Shown: positions 6,854 to 13,560, counted from the first letter of the stretch. The stretch: 13,560 bases of DNA from Alphaproteobacteria bacterium (GCA_016869335.1 VGEJ01000038.1:1-13560); one strand, 5' to 3'. Numbers and translations are program-made. Notes: generated by a model from the sequence alone, not told the origin.

Positions 6854-7654
6854 CTAGGCCATCTTGCCGATGAAGGCGCGTGTGCGCTCCATCTTCGGAT
6901 TGCCGAGGACCTCGTCGGGGGTGCCCTCCTCGACGATCTTGCCGTTGTCCATGAAGACGATGGCGTCGGCGATGTCGCGCGCGAACGCAAGCTCGTGCGT
7001 GACGATGATCGTGGTGCGGCCGCGGATGGCGAGCTCGGCGATCACCTTCAGGACCTCGCCGGTGAGCTCGGGATCGAGCGCAGAGGTCGGCTCGTCGAAC
7101 AGCATCACCTTGGGGTCCATCATCAGTGCGCGCACGATGGCGACGCGCTGCTGCTGGCCGCCGGAGAGGTGCGCGGGGTAGGTCTTCGCCTTGTCCTGCA
7201 GGTTCACCTTGCCTAGAAGCTCCATGCCCTTCTCGATCATCGCCTTCTTGTCGCGCTTGAGGACGCCTACCGGGGCGGTGAGGATGTTGCCGAGGACAGT
7301 GAGGTGCGGGAAAAGGTTGAACGACTGGAAGACCATCCCGATCTGCGCCCGATAGCGCGCTACTTCTCCCTGGCTGAGCACGCGGCCTGCGTTCTCGACG
7401 CCGCGCGCTGTGACGGTAGTGCCGTTCACGCCGACGCTAATGCGGCCCTGCTGGATCGGCTCCAGATGGTTGATGCAGCGCACCAGAGTGCTCTTGCCCG
7501 AGCCGCTCGGCCCGATCACCCCTACCGTCTTGCCGGCTCCGATGGCCATGTCGATGCCCTTCAGGACCTCGAGGGCGCCAAAACGCTTGTGCAGCGCGCT
7601 GATCGTGACCGGGTCGCCGCTCGCCTGCGCGTGCGCTTGCGCGCCGAAGCTCAT
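6854..7654 (-). CDS. Polar amino acid ABC transporter, ATP-binding protein
   Basis: This encodes a 266-aa ATPase of the HisP/GlnQ class, which powers uptake on the cytoplasmic face of the inner membrane. All nucleotide-binding motifs are present: Walker A GPSGSGKST (48-56), Q-loop MVFQSFNLFP (107-116), signature LSGGQQQR (163-170), Walker B VMLFDEPTSALD (183-194) and the H-loop His220 in VTHE. The C-terminal EEGTPDEVL is typical of amino-acid importers. A short non-conserved N-terminus (about 1-12) precedes the ABC fold. The ATG at 7654 overlaps the permease TGA by four bases (ATGA), which indicates coupling. An insertion of about 20 residues between the Walker A region and the Q-loop, including VTARGVENAGRVLSQGE, is common in this subfamily. 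Function is firm; the solute is set by the binding protein. Confidence 0.93.
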   Translation of the reverse strand: MSFGAQAHAQASGDPVTISALHKRFGALEVLKGIDMAIGAGKTVGVIGPSGSGKSTLVRCINHLEPIQQGRISVGVNGTTVTARGVENAGRVLSQGEVARYRAQIGMVFQSFNLFPHLTVLGNILTAPVGVLKRDKKAMIEKGMELLGKVNLQDKAKTYPAHLSGGQQQRVAIVRALMMDPKVMLFDEPTSALDPELTGEVLKVIAELAIRGRTTIIVTHELAFARDIADAIVFMDNGKIVEEGTPDEVLGNPKMERTRAFIGKMA

Positions 7655-8349
7655 GCCGCCGGAGCTTCCTTGCGCGTTTGGAAGTAGCCGAAGTTCGGCA
7701 GCAGCAGGGTGAGGCGGCGCACGCCGACGGAGACGCCGAACACCATGAGAAAATACATCAGCGCCACCACCGTGTACACCGGCATCGGCAGGAAGGTGGC
7801 CGTAACGATGAGCTGAGCCTGGTACATCAAGTCCGGCACGGCGATCACCGACACGATGCTGGTCGATTTGAAGCAGGTGACGAACTGGTTGAGGATGCCC
7901 GGGATCATGCGGATGAAGGCCTGCGGCACGACGATGAAAGCCATCAGCCGCACGTAGGTCATGCCCAGCGACTGCGAGGCTTCGATCTGTCCCTTGTCGA
8001 TCGACTCGATGCCGGCGCGGAACTCCTCGGCGAGGTAGCCGCTCGACTGCAGCGCGAGCGCGATCATGGCGCTCGTCCAGGCAGTGAACTTGAAGCCGAG
8101 CAGCTCCGGCCAGGCGAAATGCACCCACACCAGCTGCACCAAGATCGGCGTGTTGCGGCAGAACTCCACGAACAGGATCGCCGGGGCGCGCAGGATGCGG
8201 CTGCGCGAAAGCGAGCCGAAGCACGCGAGCAGCCCCACCACCATCGCAATCAGCATCGAAATGAAGGCGAGCTCGATCGTCACCCATATGCCTGACAGGA
8301 GCACCTCGCGGTACTCCCAGAGCATGCGCCCTAGCCGTTCGAGGCTCAT
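7651..8349 (-). CDS. Polar amino acid ABC transporter, permease
   Basis: This encodes a 232-aa inner-membrane permease of the HisM/HisQ/GlnP family. Membrane segments can be seen around residues 15-45, 55-75, 85-105, 140-165 and 185-212. The cytoplasmic coupling (EAA) loop is EASQSLGMTYVRLMAFIVVPQAF (about 143-165), and the family NTPILVQL motif lies at about 66-73. Only one permease gene is present, where many relatives have a pair, so a homodimer is likely. It follows the binding-protein gene after a 34-bp gap and overlaps the ATPase start by four bases. The ATG at 8349 is the natural start (MSLERLGRMLWEYREVLLSGIWVTIEL). It has only a weak AGG close upstream, so translation may depend on reading through from the binding-protein gene. 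Confidence 0.93.
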   Translation of the reverse strand: MSLERLGRMLWEYREVLLSGIWVTIELAFISMLIAMVVGLLACFGSLSRSRILRAPAILFVEFCRNTPILVQLVWVHFAWPELLGFKFTAWTSAMIALALQSSGYLAEEFRAGIESIDKGQIEASQSLGMTYVRLMAFIVVPQAFIRMIPGILNQFVTCFKSTSIVSVIAVPDLMYQAQLIVTATFLPMPVYTVVALMYFLMVFGVSVGVRRLTLLLPNFGYFQTRKEAPAA

Positions 8350-8383
8350 CCTGGCCTACGCCGCCTACCGCACGCGGGCTGCG

Positions 8384-9208
8384 CTACTGCGTCTTGATGA
8401 AGGGATTGGTCCGCTTCATGTAGTCCTCGTACAGGTTGATCGACACATTGTTGGCCGCCACCCAGTTCGAGAACGAATCAAGGAAGTCCTTCCACGCCGG
8501 GTCGCCGTAGCGCACCGCCCAGCCATTCGGCGCGTTGCCGAAGTCCTGCCCCGGGAAGCCCATGATGCCCCAGGCGGCATTGTCCGGCACCTGCAGCCAC
8601 CACTTCACAGTAATCGCCGGCAGCACCGCCGCGTCGGCATCGCCCCGCTTCACCGAATCCACGATCTGGATGCTGCTCTGCGCCTTCACGGCGAGGATCT
8701 TAGCCTTCGGAAAAAGGCGCGATGCGGTCTCGTGCTCGCGCGTGCCCAGCTCCGCGACCAGCGTGATCTTGGGGTCGTTCATGTCAGTGGGGGATTTCAG
8801 GCGCTTGGGGTTTGCCTTCGGGATGACGACGTTGATCCCTTTGGCGCCGAACGGCCGTACGAAGTTGATCTCGAGCGCGCGCGGCGCGTTGTAGACGATG
8901 CTCGAGCCGAACAGATCGCAGCTGCCCTGCTTCAGGGACAGCACCGCGACGTCCCAGCCCACCTCCACGGTCTCGACCTTGACCTTCATCCACTTGGCGA
9001 GCTCCTGGACGAGGTCGTACATGACGCCGGTCCACTGGCCGGTCTTCGGATCCTTGAAGTTGTCCGGCATGCCCTGGGCAAAGCAGACCTTGAGGGTGCC
9101 GCTGCTCTTCACCTTGTCGAGCACCGAGCCCTGGGCGAGAGCCGCCGGCGCGTGCGCCAGCGCGAGTCCCAGCATCGCGACCACAGCAAACACATTGCGC
9201 ATCTTCAT
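8384..9208 (-). CDS. Periplasmic amino-acid-type solute-binding protein
   Basis: This encodes a 274-aa cluster-3 (HisJ/GlnH-type) binding protein with a Sec signal peptide: MKMRN, a hydrophobic core, then a likely cleavage after ALA at residue 25. The mature lobe opens with the family phrase SSGTLKVCFAQGMPDNF, followed by GVMYDLVQELAKWM, GSSIVYNAPRALEINF (Arg110 matches the Arg that binds the ligand alpha-carboxylate in HisJ/LAO proteins) and AELGTREHE. The position of the family Asp that binds the alpha-ammonium (the D of DAAxxD in HisJ) reads DAAVLPA, so it is Pro197. This suggests a carboxylated ligand without a free alpha-amino group. I chose the ATG at 9208 because a GGAGG lies 6 nt upstream and the signal peptide starts there. 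A longer frame to 9280 is not needed. It is the first transport gene, 78 bp after the cyclase gene. Confidence 0.92.
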   Translation of the reverse strand: MKMRNVFAVVAMLGLALAHAPAALAQGSVLDKVKSSGTLKVCFAQGMPDNFKDPKTGQWTGVMYDLVQELAKWMKVKVETVEVGWDVAVLSLKQGSCDLFGSSIVYNAPRALEINFVRPFGAKGINVVIPKANPKRLKSPTDMNDPKITLVAELGTREHETASRLFPKAKILAVKAQSSIQIVDSVKRGDADAAVLPAITVKWWLQVPDNAAWGIMGFPGQDFGNAPNGWAVRYGDPAWKDFLDSFSNWVAANNVSINLYEDYMKRTNPFIKTQ

Positions 9209-9214
9209 CTGAAT

Positions 9215-9219
9215 CCTCC
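9215..9219 (-). promoter_or_regulatory. Strong ribosome binding site of the binding-protein gene
   Basis: GGAGG on the minus strand, six bases before the ATG at 9208. It is the best Shine-Dalgarno match in the operon, which fits the usual need for excess binding protein over membrane components. It sits inside the perfect 10-bp palindrome CTCCATGGAG. Confidence 0.75.
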
Positions 9220-9236
9220 ATGGAGTTAGTAGCACT

Positions 9237-9265
9237 AGGGTACCTACGTATGACCTGCCGTGCAA
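9237..9265 (-). promoter_or_regulatory. Weak candidate internal sigma-70 promoter
   Basis: The gap between the cyclase and binding-protein genes holds a possible -35 TTGCAC (9265-9260) and a possible -10 TACCCT (9242-9237) separated by 17 bp, upstream of the strong GGAGG. Each hexamer matches only about half the consensus. A 6-bp direct repeat ATACGT occurs here twice, exactly 20 bp apart (9246-9251 and 9266-9271). This is suggestive only; the gap may simply be part of a longer transcript. Confidence 0.22.
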
Positions 9266-9286
9266 ACGTATTAGTATCAAGGCCCG

Positions 9287-10645
9287 TCAAGCCCTTGCCG
9301 CGAACGCGCGCAGCGGCGCACCAGTGCCCTGGACGAGATTGATCGGGAACATGCCAATGTACCATTCGCCCTGGGTAAGCCGCTTGATGTTAGTGGTGAC
9401 CTGCAGCATGCAGATGCCGGCGTGCAGCACGGCATTGTGCACCGGCGTGGTCATGTCGACCGGCTCGTCGAGGCCGACGAGATCGGTGACCACGGCGAAG
9501 GGCTTGCGCGCAGCGAGCCACCGGGCTCCCTCGGCGGTGATGAACTGGCGGTGCTCGCCGTAGGTGTCAGGGCTGGTGTAGTAGTTCTTCGAGTGCTCGG
9601 TCCAGACCACGGCGCCGTCGCCCGGGCCGATCTCCAGCCCGGTCTTCTTCAGCGCCTGCTCCAAATCCTGCGGGCCGATGGGCTCAAGCGGCTTCTTGTG
9701 CGTCATGTCGAACACCTTGGCCCTCGGCATGCAGCTCGCGAGCGGGATCTGATGCACCGCCGGTCCGAACTCGTCGAAGTGGTAGGGGACGTCGAAGTGC
9801 GTGCCGGCATGCTCAGTCAGCAGCATGGCATGGCTCTGGTAGGAAACCTCGCCCTTGTAGAAGTGCGAGGTCAGCTTGTGGTTGGCGCGCGTCCAGTACG
9901 TCGGCACGGCGCCGAGCGTCGGCATGCCGGGCCAGAAGTCGAGCGTCAGGTCGACCACCTCCCTGGCCCGCCAGTTGACCAGCCCGACAGCGCGGATGAT
10001 CGAGCCCGCGGCGCCGCGTACCCGTAGCGGGCCGGCGAACAGATACCAGCTTTTCCCGGCCAGCGCCTTGAGGTTGGCGAGCTGCTCGACGGTGATGATG
10101 CCGCCGCAGTGCAGGATGCGCTTGACCGTATAGCGGTCGTCGCTCGGCTTGCCGATGCCGGGGAAATCGGCGGCCACCATGCCGAGCTTCCTCTGCACCA
10201 GCAGTTCGGCGCCGTCCGCGGTGAGCTGCGGACGGTGCCAGAAGTAATCCGGATCCTTCAGGTACAGGTCATGGCCGGTGAAGAGCACCGCCGCATCGCC
10301 GGGGCGCAGCCGCTCGGCACCGGCGCGCTTCAGCTCCGCGGCGCCGATGGCGCCGGCGCGGCCCACGAAGCGCAGATCGAGCATCGCAGCCGGCACGAGA
10401 AAGCGCTCGAGCGGCACCTGCTCGATCGGCGCGCCTTTTGGATCGAAGCGCAGCGGCCCGTCGAGGTGCGTGCCGGTATGGTCGGTTGTGAGGAACACGC
10501 GGCCGGCGCGCGACTGGGTATGCTGATAGAGCTGGCGCGAGTACGCATACCCGAGCCGTTCCCATACCTTGGGCCCGAGATCGTCGCACGGCATGCCCTC
10601 GTAGAAAGGCACGCTCAGGTCGACTATCTCGTCCGTAATTGCCAT
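9287..10645 (-). CDS. Tandem two-domain cyclase/kynurenine-formamidase-family amidohydrolase
   Basis: This encodes 452 aa made of two consecutive copies of the metal-dependent cyclase fold (kynurenine formamidase KynB, isatin hydrolase; usually about 210-260 aa each). Each half opens with the same phrase: EIVDLSVPFYEGMP at about 6 and EVVDLTLDFWPGMP at 229. Domain 1 (about 1-225) has HTGTHLDGPLRF (56-67) and HCGGIITVEQL (179-189). Domain 2 (about 228-452) has HAGTHFDVPYHF (279-290) and HAGICMLQV (408-416). Against the family pattern HxGTHxDxPxH plus a later H and E, domain 1 has Arg66 for the second-block His but keeps Glu187. Domain 2 keeps His289 but has Gln415 for the Glu. It probably hydrolyses an amide or cyclic C-N bond in the cytoplasm. 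The start is ATG with GGAGAG upstream. Confidence 0.82.
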   Translation of the reverse strand: MAITDEIVDLSVPFYEGMPCDDLGPKVWERLGYAYSRQLYQHTQSRAGRVFLTTDHTGTHLDGPLRFDPKGAPIEQVPLERFLVPAAMLDLRFVGRAGAIGAAELKRAGAERLRPGDAAVLFTGHDLYLKDPDYFWHRPQLTADGAELLVQRKLGMVAADFPGIGKPSDDRYTVKRILHCGGIITVEQLANLKALAGKSWYLFAGPLRVRGAAGSIIRAVGLVNWRAREVVDLTLDFWPGMPTLGAVPTYWTRANHKLTSHFYKGEVSYQSHAMLLTEHAGTHFDVPYHFDEFGPAVHQIPLASCMPRAKVFDMTHKKPLEPIGPQDLEQALKKTGLEIGPGDGAVVWTEHSKNYYTSPDTYGEHRQFITAEGARWLAARKPFAVVTDLVGLDEPVDMTTPVHNAVLHAGICMLQVTTNIKRLTQGEWYIGMFPINLVQGTGAPLRAFAARA

Positions 10646-10650
10646 GGCAG

Positions 10651-10656
10651 CTCTCC
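10651..10656 (-). promoter_or_regulatory. Ribosome binding site of the tandem cyclase gene
   Basis: GGAGAG on the minus strand, with its GGAG core 7 nt before the ATG at 10645, inside the 39-bp gap after the GGT-like gene. Confidence 0.6.
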
Positions 10657-10684
10657 GTTCGCTTGAAGGATCAGGATGCAGAAC

Positions 10685-12250
10685 TCAGAAGGCTGCGACC
10701 GCGCCCTCGCGGCGGCCGTCGCACCAGGCGCTGACCCGGCTGCGCTCGCCGCGGCCCACCAGGTTGGCGCTGCCGATGTCCGTGCTTTCCAGCCGCCGAG
10801 GGCCGTTGCCGGCGGCGGCGAGCGCGGCAACAATGGCCTCCGGTAGCCCCGGCTCGCACTTCACGCCCGCGCCTCGCCCGGCGGCGACATCCTCGGGCGA
10901 GGTGCCGGGCGTGAGCGCCCAGCGGGCCGCCGTCACCGCTTGCAGCGGCGTCTCGCCGAGGTCGGCCAGGCGCGCAAGCACCTGCAGATTGACCTGGGGC
11001 TGGTCGTCTCCACCGGGGGATGCACCGGCCCACCTCACGCCCTGCGCGTCGCGGGCAATGAAGCTGTGCAGGGTGTGCATGGTGCGCCGCCCCGGGGCGA
11101 GATGGTTCGGATGGCGCTTGTCGAGGAAGAAGGCGCTTAGGCGGTTGTTGAAGAGAACCCCGCTTTCGCGCGCCACGACGCCGGAGCCGAGGTCGGCGAA
11201 CACGCTCTGAATGGTCGAGACCGCGTTTCCGGCGCCGTCGACGATCGACAGCGTCGTTGTCTCCTGCCCCGTCCGGGCGAACGCCGGGGTGCGGCTGCGC
11301 GCCGCGCCGCGCCCGGCCAGCATGTCGTGCGCGCGCCGTAGCGCATCCGCGCCGTCCCCGAGCAGCGTCAGCCTTTCGTCGAAAGCCTGGCGCAGCGCGC
11401 CGGCCGCGTGCACCCAGAGATCCGCCGGCTCCATCCGGCGCGGCTCAGCCGCCCTTTCCGCGAGCAGGCCGAGCGCGCGCAGCAGCACCACGCCCTGCGA
11501 GATGGGCGGCTGCGTCAGAACTTCTAGGCCGCGGTAGCGCATGGCGAGCGGCGCGGCGATGCCGGCGCTCACGCACGCCAGATCTTCCTCGGTGAGCAAG
11601 CCGCCGGCGTCCTGCACTGACCGCGCGAGGTCGCGAGCCACGGCGCCAGTGTAGAAACCACGCGCGCCTTCGGCAGCAACGGCCGCCAGCGTGCGGGCGA
11701 GCGGCTCTTGCACGAATCGCTCACCTTGCATGAGAGGGCGACCAGCGGCGAAAAAGGTGTCGCGCCATCCTGCGATGCCCTCAAAGGTGGCCCGGGCCTC
11801 CTCAATGCACCTGGCGAGGCGTACGCCGACCGGGAATCCGTTGCGCGCATAGCCGATGGCGGGCGCCAGCAGCTCGCCCAGCGACCTAGATCCCCAACGT
11901 TGCGCCATCGCCTCCCAACCGGCCACCAGGCCCGGCGTCTGGATCGAAAGCGGGCCGTGCGCCGGCACGAGACGCAGTCCCCTCGCCTTGTAGGCGGCCG
12001 TCGAGGCCGAGCGCGGCGCTCGGCCGGTCGCATTCACAGCCGCCGCGGCGTCACCCATTTTCACTATCGCGAACAGATCCCCGCCGATGGTGGCGGCCTG
12101 TGGCAGCACCACGCAGAGCACCGCGGAACCCGCAATTGCGGCGTCGACCACGTTGCCGCCGCCGCGCAGGCATTCGAGCGCGACTGCCGTGGCTTCGGCA
12201 CAACCGGAGCTGACGGCGAACCGCTCGCCGTGTGCTTCGGCGCCGTTCAT
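10685..12250 (-). CDS. Gamma-glutamyltransferase-like Ntn hydrolase
   Basis: This encodes 521 aa (a common length for the family) of the self-processing GGT/cephalosporin-acylase-like group. These enzymes transfer or hydrolyse gamma-glutamyl or acyl amide bonds. The large-subunit part has LECLRGGGNVVDAAIAGSAV (26-45), QAATIGGDLFAI (51-62) and NATGRAP. The expected autoprocessing and nucleophile Thr is Thr331 in ETTTLSIVDGAGNAVS (330-345). The small subunit has DLGSGVVARESGVLFNNR (353-370), HLAPGRRTMHTL and ASPGGDDQPQVNLQVL (410-425). The canonical Ser-Ser-Met oxyanion segment reads HTL, as in GGT-like relatives rather than true GGTs. No signal peptide is visible, so it should act inside the cell after import. 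I prefer the ATG at 12250, where family similarity begins. An in-frame ATG at 12328 is possible (GGAG abuts it directly), giving 547 aa. It is the first gene of the operon. Confidence 0.83.
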   Translation of the reverse strand: MNGAEAHGERFAVSSGCAEATAVALECLRGGGNVVDAAIAGSAVLCVVLPQAATIGGDLFAIVKMGDAAAAVNATGRAPRSASTAAYKARGLRLVPAHGPLSIQTPGLVAGWEAMAQRWGSRSLGELLAPAIGYARNGFPVGVRLARCIEEARATFEGIAGWRDTFFAAGRPLMQGERFVQEPLARTLAAVAAEGARGFYTGAVARDLARSVQDAGGLLTEEDLACVSAGIAAPLAMRYRGLEVLTQPPISQGVVLLRALGLLAERAAEPRRMEPADLWVHAAGALRQAFDERLTLLGDGADALRRAHDMLAGRGAARSRTPAFARTGQETTTLSIVDGAGNAVSTIQSVFADLGSGVVARESGVLFNNRLSAFFLDKRHPNHLAPGRRTMHTLHSFIARDAQGVRWAGASPGGDDQPQVNLQVLARLADLGETPLQAVTAARWALTPGTSPEDVAAGRGAGVKCEPGLPEAIVAALAAAGNGPRRLESTDIGSANLVGRGERSRVSAWCDGRREGAVAAF

Positions 12251-12833
12251 GCGAGATAGGCGATGAGTGTCGGCAAGAATTCCCCGCGTCAATGATTGGT
12301 CGGGCTGGATAATACTGCGGGTATCCATCTCCGCTGCCGAAAGTTATAGATGCCTGCAATGAATCTGCGCTAGGGTTTACCATAATGCCCGTTGCGCGCG
12401 CCCCCTCGGCGCCGTGGGCATGACCGATCGGGGCACCAACCCCCGCTCAGTAGCCCGGATTCGGCCGCAGACACTCGCATTGTGCGGCGCAAACGGCAAG
12501 AAAATTCTCCTATGGGGGCTCTCCGCGTATCAAGCCTCCGGCGGCGGGTTTGTCGTTTACATCGTTTTCATTCCTGCAAACGCTCTTGGCGCTGGTTGGC
12601 CCGATTCAGTTGTGAGTGTGAGCGCGAATCGCTCGTCACCACCTTCTATCCGTGTCGGCATGGTTGGCCGAGCACCCGATGCTGCATGCGCGCAAAGCGC
12701 GCCAGACGAACCGGATTCGGACGAAGTGCCCCCTCTATCAGGACAGCCTTGCCTGGCGCATGGCCAAGAAATTCACGGGCGCTTCGACCAACCTGCAACG
12801 CTGCAAGCTCCTTTCGTTGACTGGTTTGCGTTC
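12251..12833. other. Region upstream of the operon, no recognisable gene
   Basis: I find no convincing coding region on either strand. The open frames have no family resemblance and no ribosome binding site. The operon promoter should lie here, since the next gene upstream on the same strand ends 755 bp away. A TATAAC hexamer sits on the minus strand near 12340, but no acceptable -35 stands at 16-18 bp. A small perfect stem (GAGCG/CGCTC, 5-nt loop) lies near 12620 and has no obvious role. No regulator gene accompanies the operon in this window. Confidence 0.4.
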
Positions 12834-12923
12834 TCAGATCTCGGAGGCAATGAGCCGCGCGCCCTGAGGCATCACGCCGTCCTCGAGGTAACGCCACAGC
12901 GCGATCAGCAGCTTTCTCGCCAG
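12834..12923 (-). pseudogene. IS110-family transposase C-terminal remnant
   Basis: Twenty-nine codons and a TGA on the minus strand encode LARKLLIALWRYLEDG followed by VMPQGARL. This is the characteristic C-terminal end of one group of IS110/IS116/IS902 transposases (DEDD-type recombinases). A TAA stop at 12924-12926 lies directly upstream in frame, and none of the catalytic or transposase_20 regions follow, so only the tail survives. It lies between the kynureninase gene and the operon. The assignment depends on a single short motif, but that motif is distinctive. Confidence 0.6.
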
Positions 12924-12926
12924 TTA

Positions 12927-13004
12927 GCGAAATTGGGTGCAAGTTTTGCGCATGCGGTCAGCGGATCGAGTGTGGCGCGGCGTAGCAAGTCATACGAGAT
13001 CCAT
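12927..13004. other. Gap downstream of kynureninase
   Basis: No gene and no hairpin with a T-run is visible after the kynureninase stop. If that gene has an intrinsic terminator, I do not see it here. Confidence 0.3.
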
Positions 13005-13559
13005 TTAAGTTACAGCTTTCCGCGCTCTGAACGCGGGCCGGTCCCAGGCGCGGGACGACATAACCTCCCTCAGCACCGCCATCGCGTCCCACACTTCGAC
13101 GTAGCGCAGGTACAGGCCCGCGAAGCCGAAGCGCAGCACGTCCGGGGCGCGGAAGTCGCCGATCACGCCGCGCGCGATGAGTGCCTGCATGATGGCATAG
13201 CCCTCCGGGTGCGTGAGCGACACCTGGCTGCCGCGCAGCGCCGCTTCGCGCGGACTGGCGAGGCCGAAGCCCTGGCCGGCCAGTTCCTGGTCCACCAGCC
13301 GGATGAAGCACTCGCCCAGGGCGCTGCCTTTGGCGCGCAGCTGCGTCATGTCCACGTCGTCGAACACGGCGAGCGCCTCCTCCAGCGCGATCAGGCTCAA
13401 CTGCGGCGCGGTGCCCACCAGCATGCGGTCGATGCCGGGGTGCGGCGTGTAGTCGTGGTCGAAGGCGAACGGGCGCGCGTGGCCGTGCCAGCCTCGTATG
13501 GGCTGGCGGAACGAAGGCAGGTGCTGCGTGGCAACGTAGATGAACCCGGGTGCCCCCGG
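13005..13559 (-). CDS. kynU: Kynureninase, C-terminal part (gene continues beyond the window)
   Basis: The last 184 codons of a fold-type I PLP hydrolase that cleaves kynurenine to anthranilate and alanine in tryptophan breakdown. The visible part opens with PGAPGFIYV, which in the family directly follows the PLP-lysine segment (outside this window). Next comes RGWHGHARPFAFDHDYTPHPGI, matching the conserved GWxGHxxPFxFD...P..GI block, then MLVGTAPQLSLIALEEAL and a C-terminal domain with the small block RFGFAGLYLRY. The frame is intact to a TAA at 13005-13007. It points the same way as the ten-gene operon but is separated from it by about 750 bp containing IS debris, so it is probably a separate transcription unit. 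The identity is secure despite the truncation by the window edge. Confidence 0.9.
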   Translation of the reverse strand, partial: PGAPGFIYVATQHLPSFRQPIRGWHGHARPFAFDHDYTPHPGIDRMLVGTAPQLSLIALEEALAVFDDVDMTQLRAKGSALGECFIRLVDQELAGQGFGLASPREAALRGSQVSLTHPEGYAIMQALIARGVIGDFRAPDVLRFGFAGLYLRYVEVWDAMAVLREVMSSRAWDRPAFRARKAVT

Positions 13560-13560
13560 C

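Noticed and set aside
12392..12942. Open frames on both strands between the operon and kynureninase
   Set aside because: No family motifs, no ribosome binding sites and skewed residue content. Only the IS110 tail at 12834-12923 is recognisable.
9287..13559. Reading the cyclase and kynureninase as a two-gene tryptophan/kynurenine pathway
   Set aside because: The cyclase is a tandem fusion with altered active sites, unlike single-domain KynB. It lies in a different operon, separated from kynureninase by the GGT-like gene and IS debris. No tryptophan dioxygenase is visible. It remains a weaker alternative.
1..13560. CRISPR array, tRNA, rRNA, riboswitch or intrinsic terminator
   Set aside because: No regularly spaced repeats, cloverleaf-like segments, known aptamer cores, or GC stem followed by a T-run were seen on either strand. 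A covariance-model scan would be needed to exclude weak RNA elements.

Overview
The window is GC-rich and nearly all real coding is on the minus strand. Codon choice, gene types and insertion-sequence families suggest a proteobacterium, possibly Burkholderiales/Betaproteobacteria. That placement is inference, because no rRNA or other taxonomic marker is present.

Layout, left to right. Positions 1-822 hold only decayed mobile DNA: an IS3-family OrfA remnant (116-449, minus) and an IS91-family transposase remnant (575-778, plus). Positions 823-12250 hold one compact run of ten minus-strand genes, so transcription goes from right to left. In transcription order they are: a cytoplasmic gamma-glutamyltransferase-like Ntn hydrolase (12250-10685); a tandem two-domain cyclase/formamidase-family amidohydrolase (10645-9287); a polar-amino-acid-type ABC importer made of binding protein, permease and ATPase (9208-6854); a SelA/DgaE-like PLP enzyme (6847-5636); an M24 'pita-bread' hydrolase (5606-4488); a divergent M20 hydrolase (4485-3208); a second M20 deacylase (3215-1962); and 2,3-diaminopropionate ammonia-lyase (1965-823). 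Positions 12251-13004 have no intact gene and contain an IS110-family C-terminal remnant. The window ends inside the 3' part of a kynureninase gene (13005-13559, minus).

The ten genes are spaced at 78 bp or less. Several overlap by 3-8 bp, and the last three use GTG, GTG and TTG starts, so they look like a single translationally coupled operon. Together they read as a peripheral catabolic pathway: import of a small carboxylated solute, successive hydrolysis of amide or cyclic C-N bonds, then PLP-dependent elimination. DpaL would give pyruvate and ammonia at the end. The binding protein keeps the carboxylate-binding Arg of the family but has Pro where the family has the Asp that binds the alpha-ammonium. 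This hints that the ligand has a blocked amino group. My working hypothesis is catabolism of an N-acylated, N-oxalylated, gamma-glutamylated or cyclised diaminopropionate-type compound, with logic like ectoine breakdown. The substrate cannot be read from the sequence.

The most unusual feature is that four hydrolases in the operon show substitutions at positions normally conserved for metal binding or catalysis. In the tandem cyclase protein the two halves have lost different residues. All such statements rest on motif alignment by eye.
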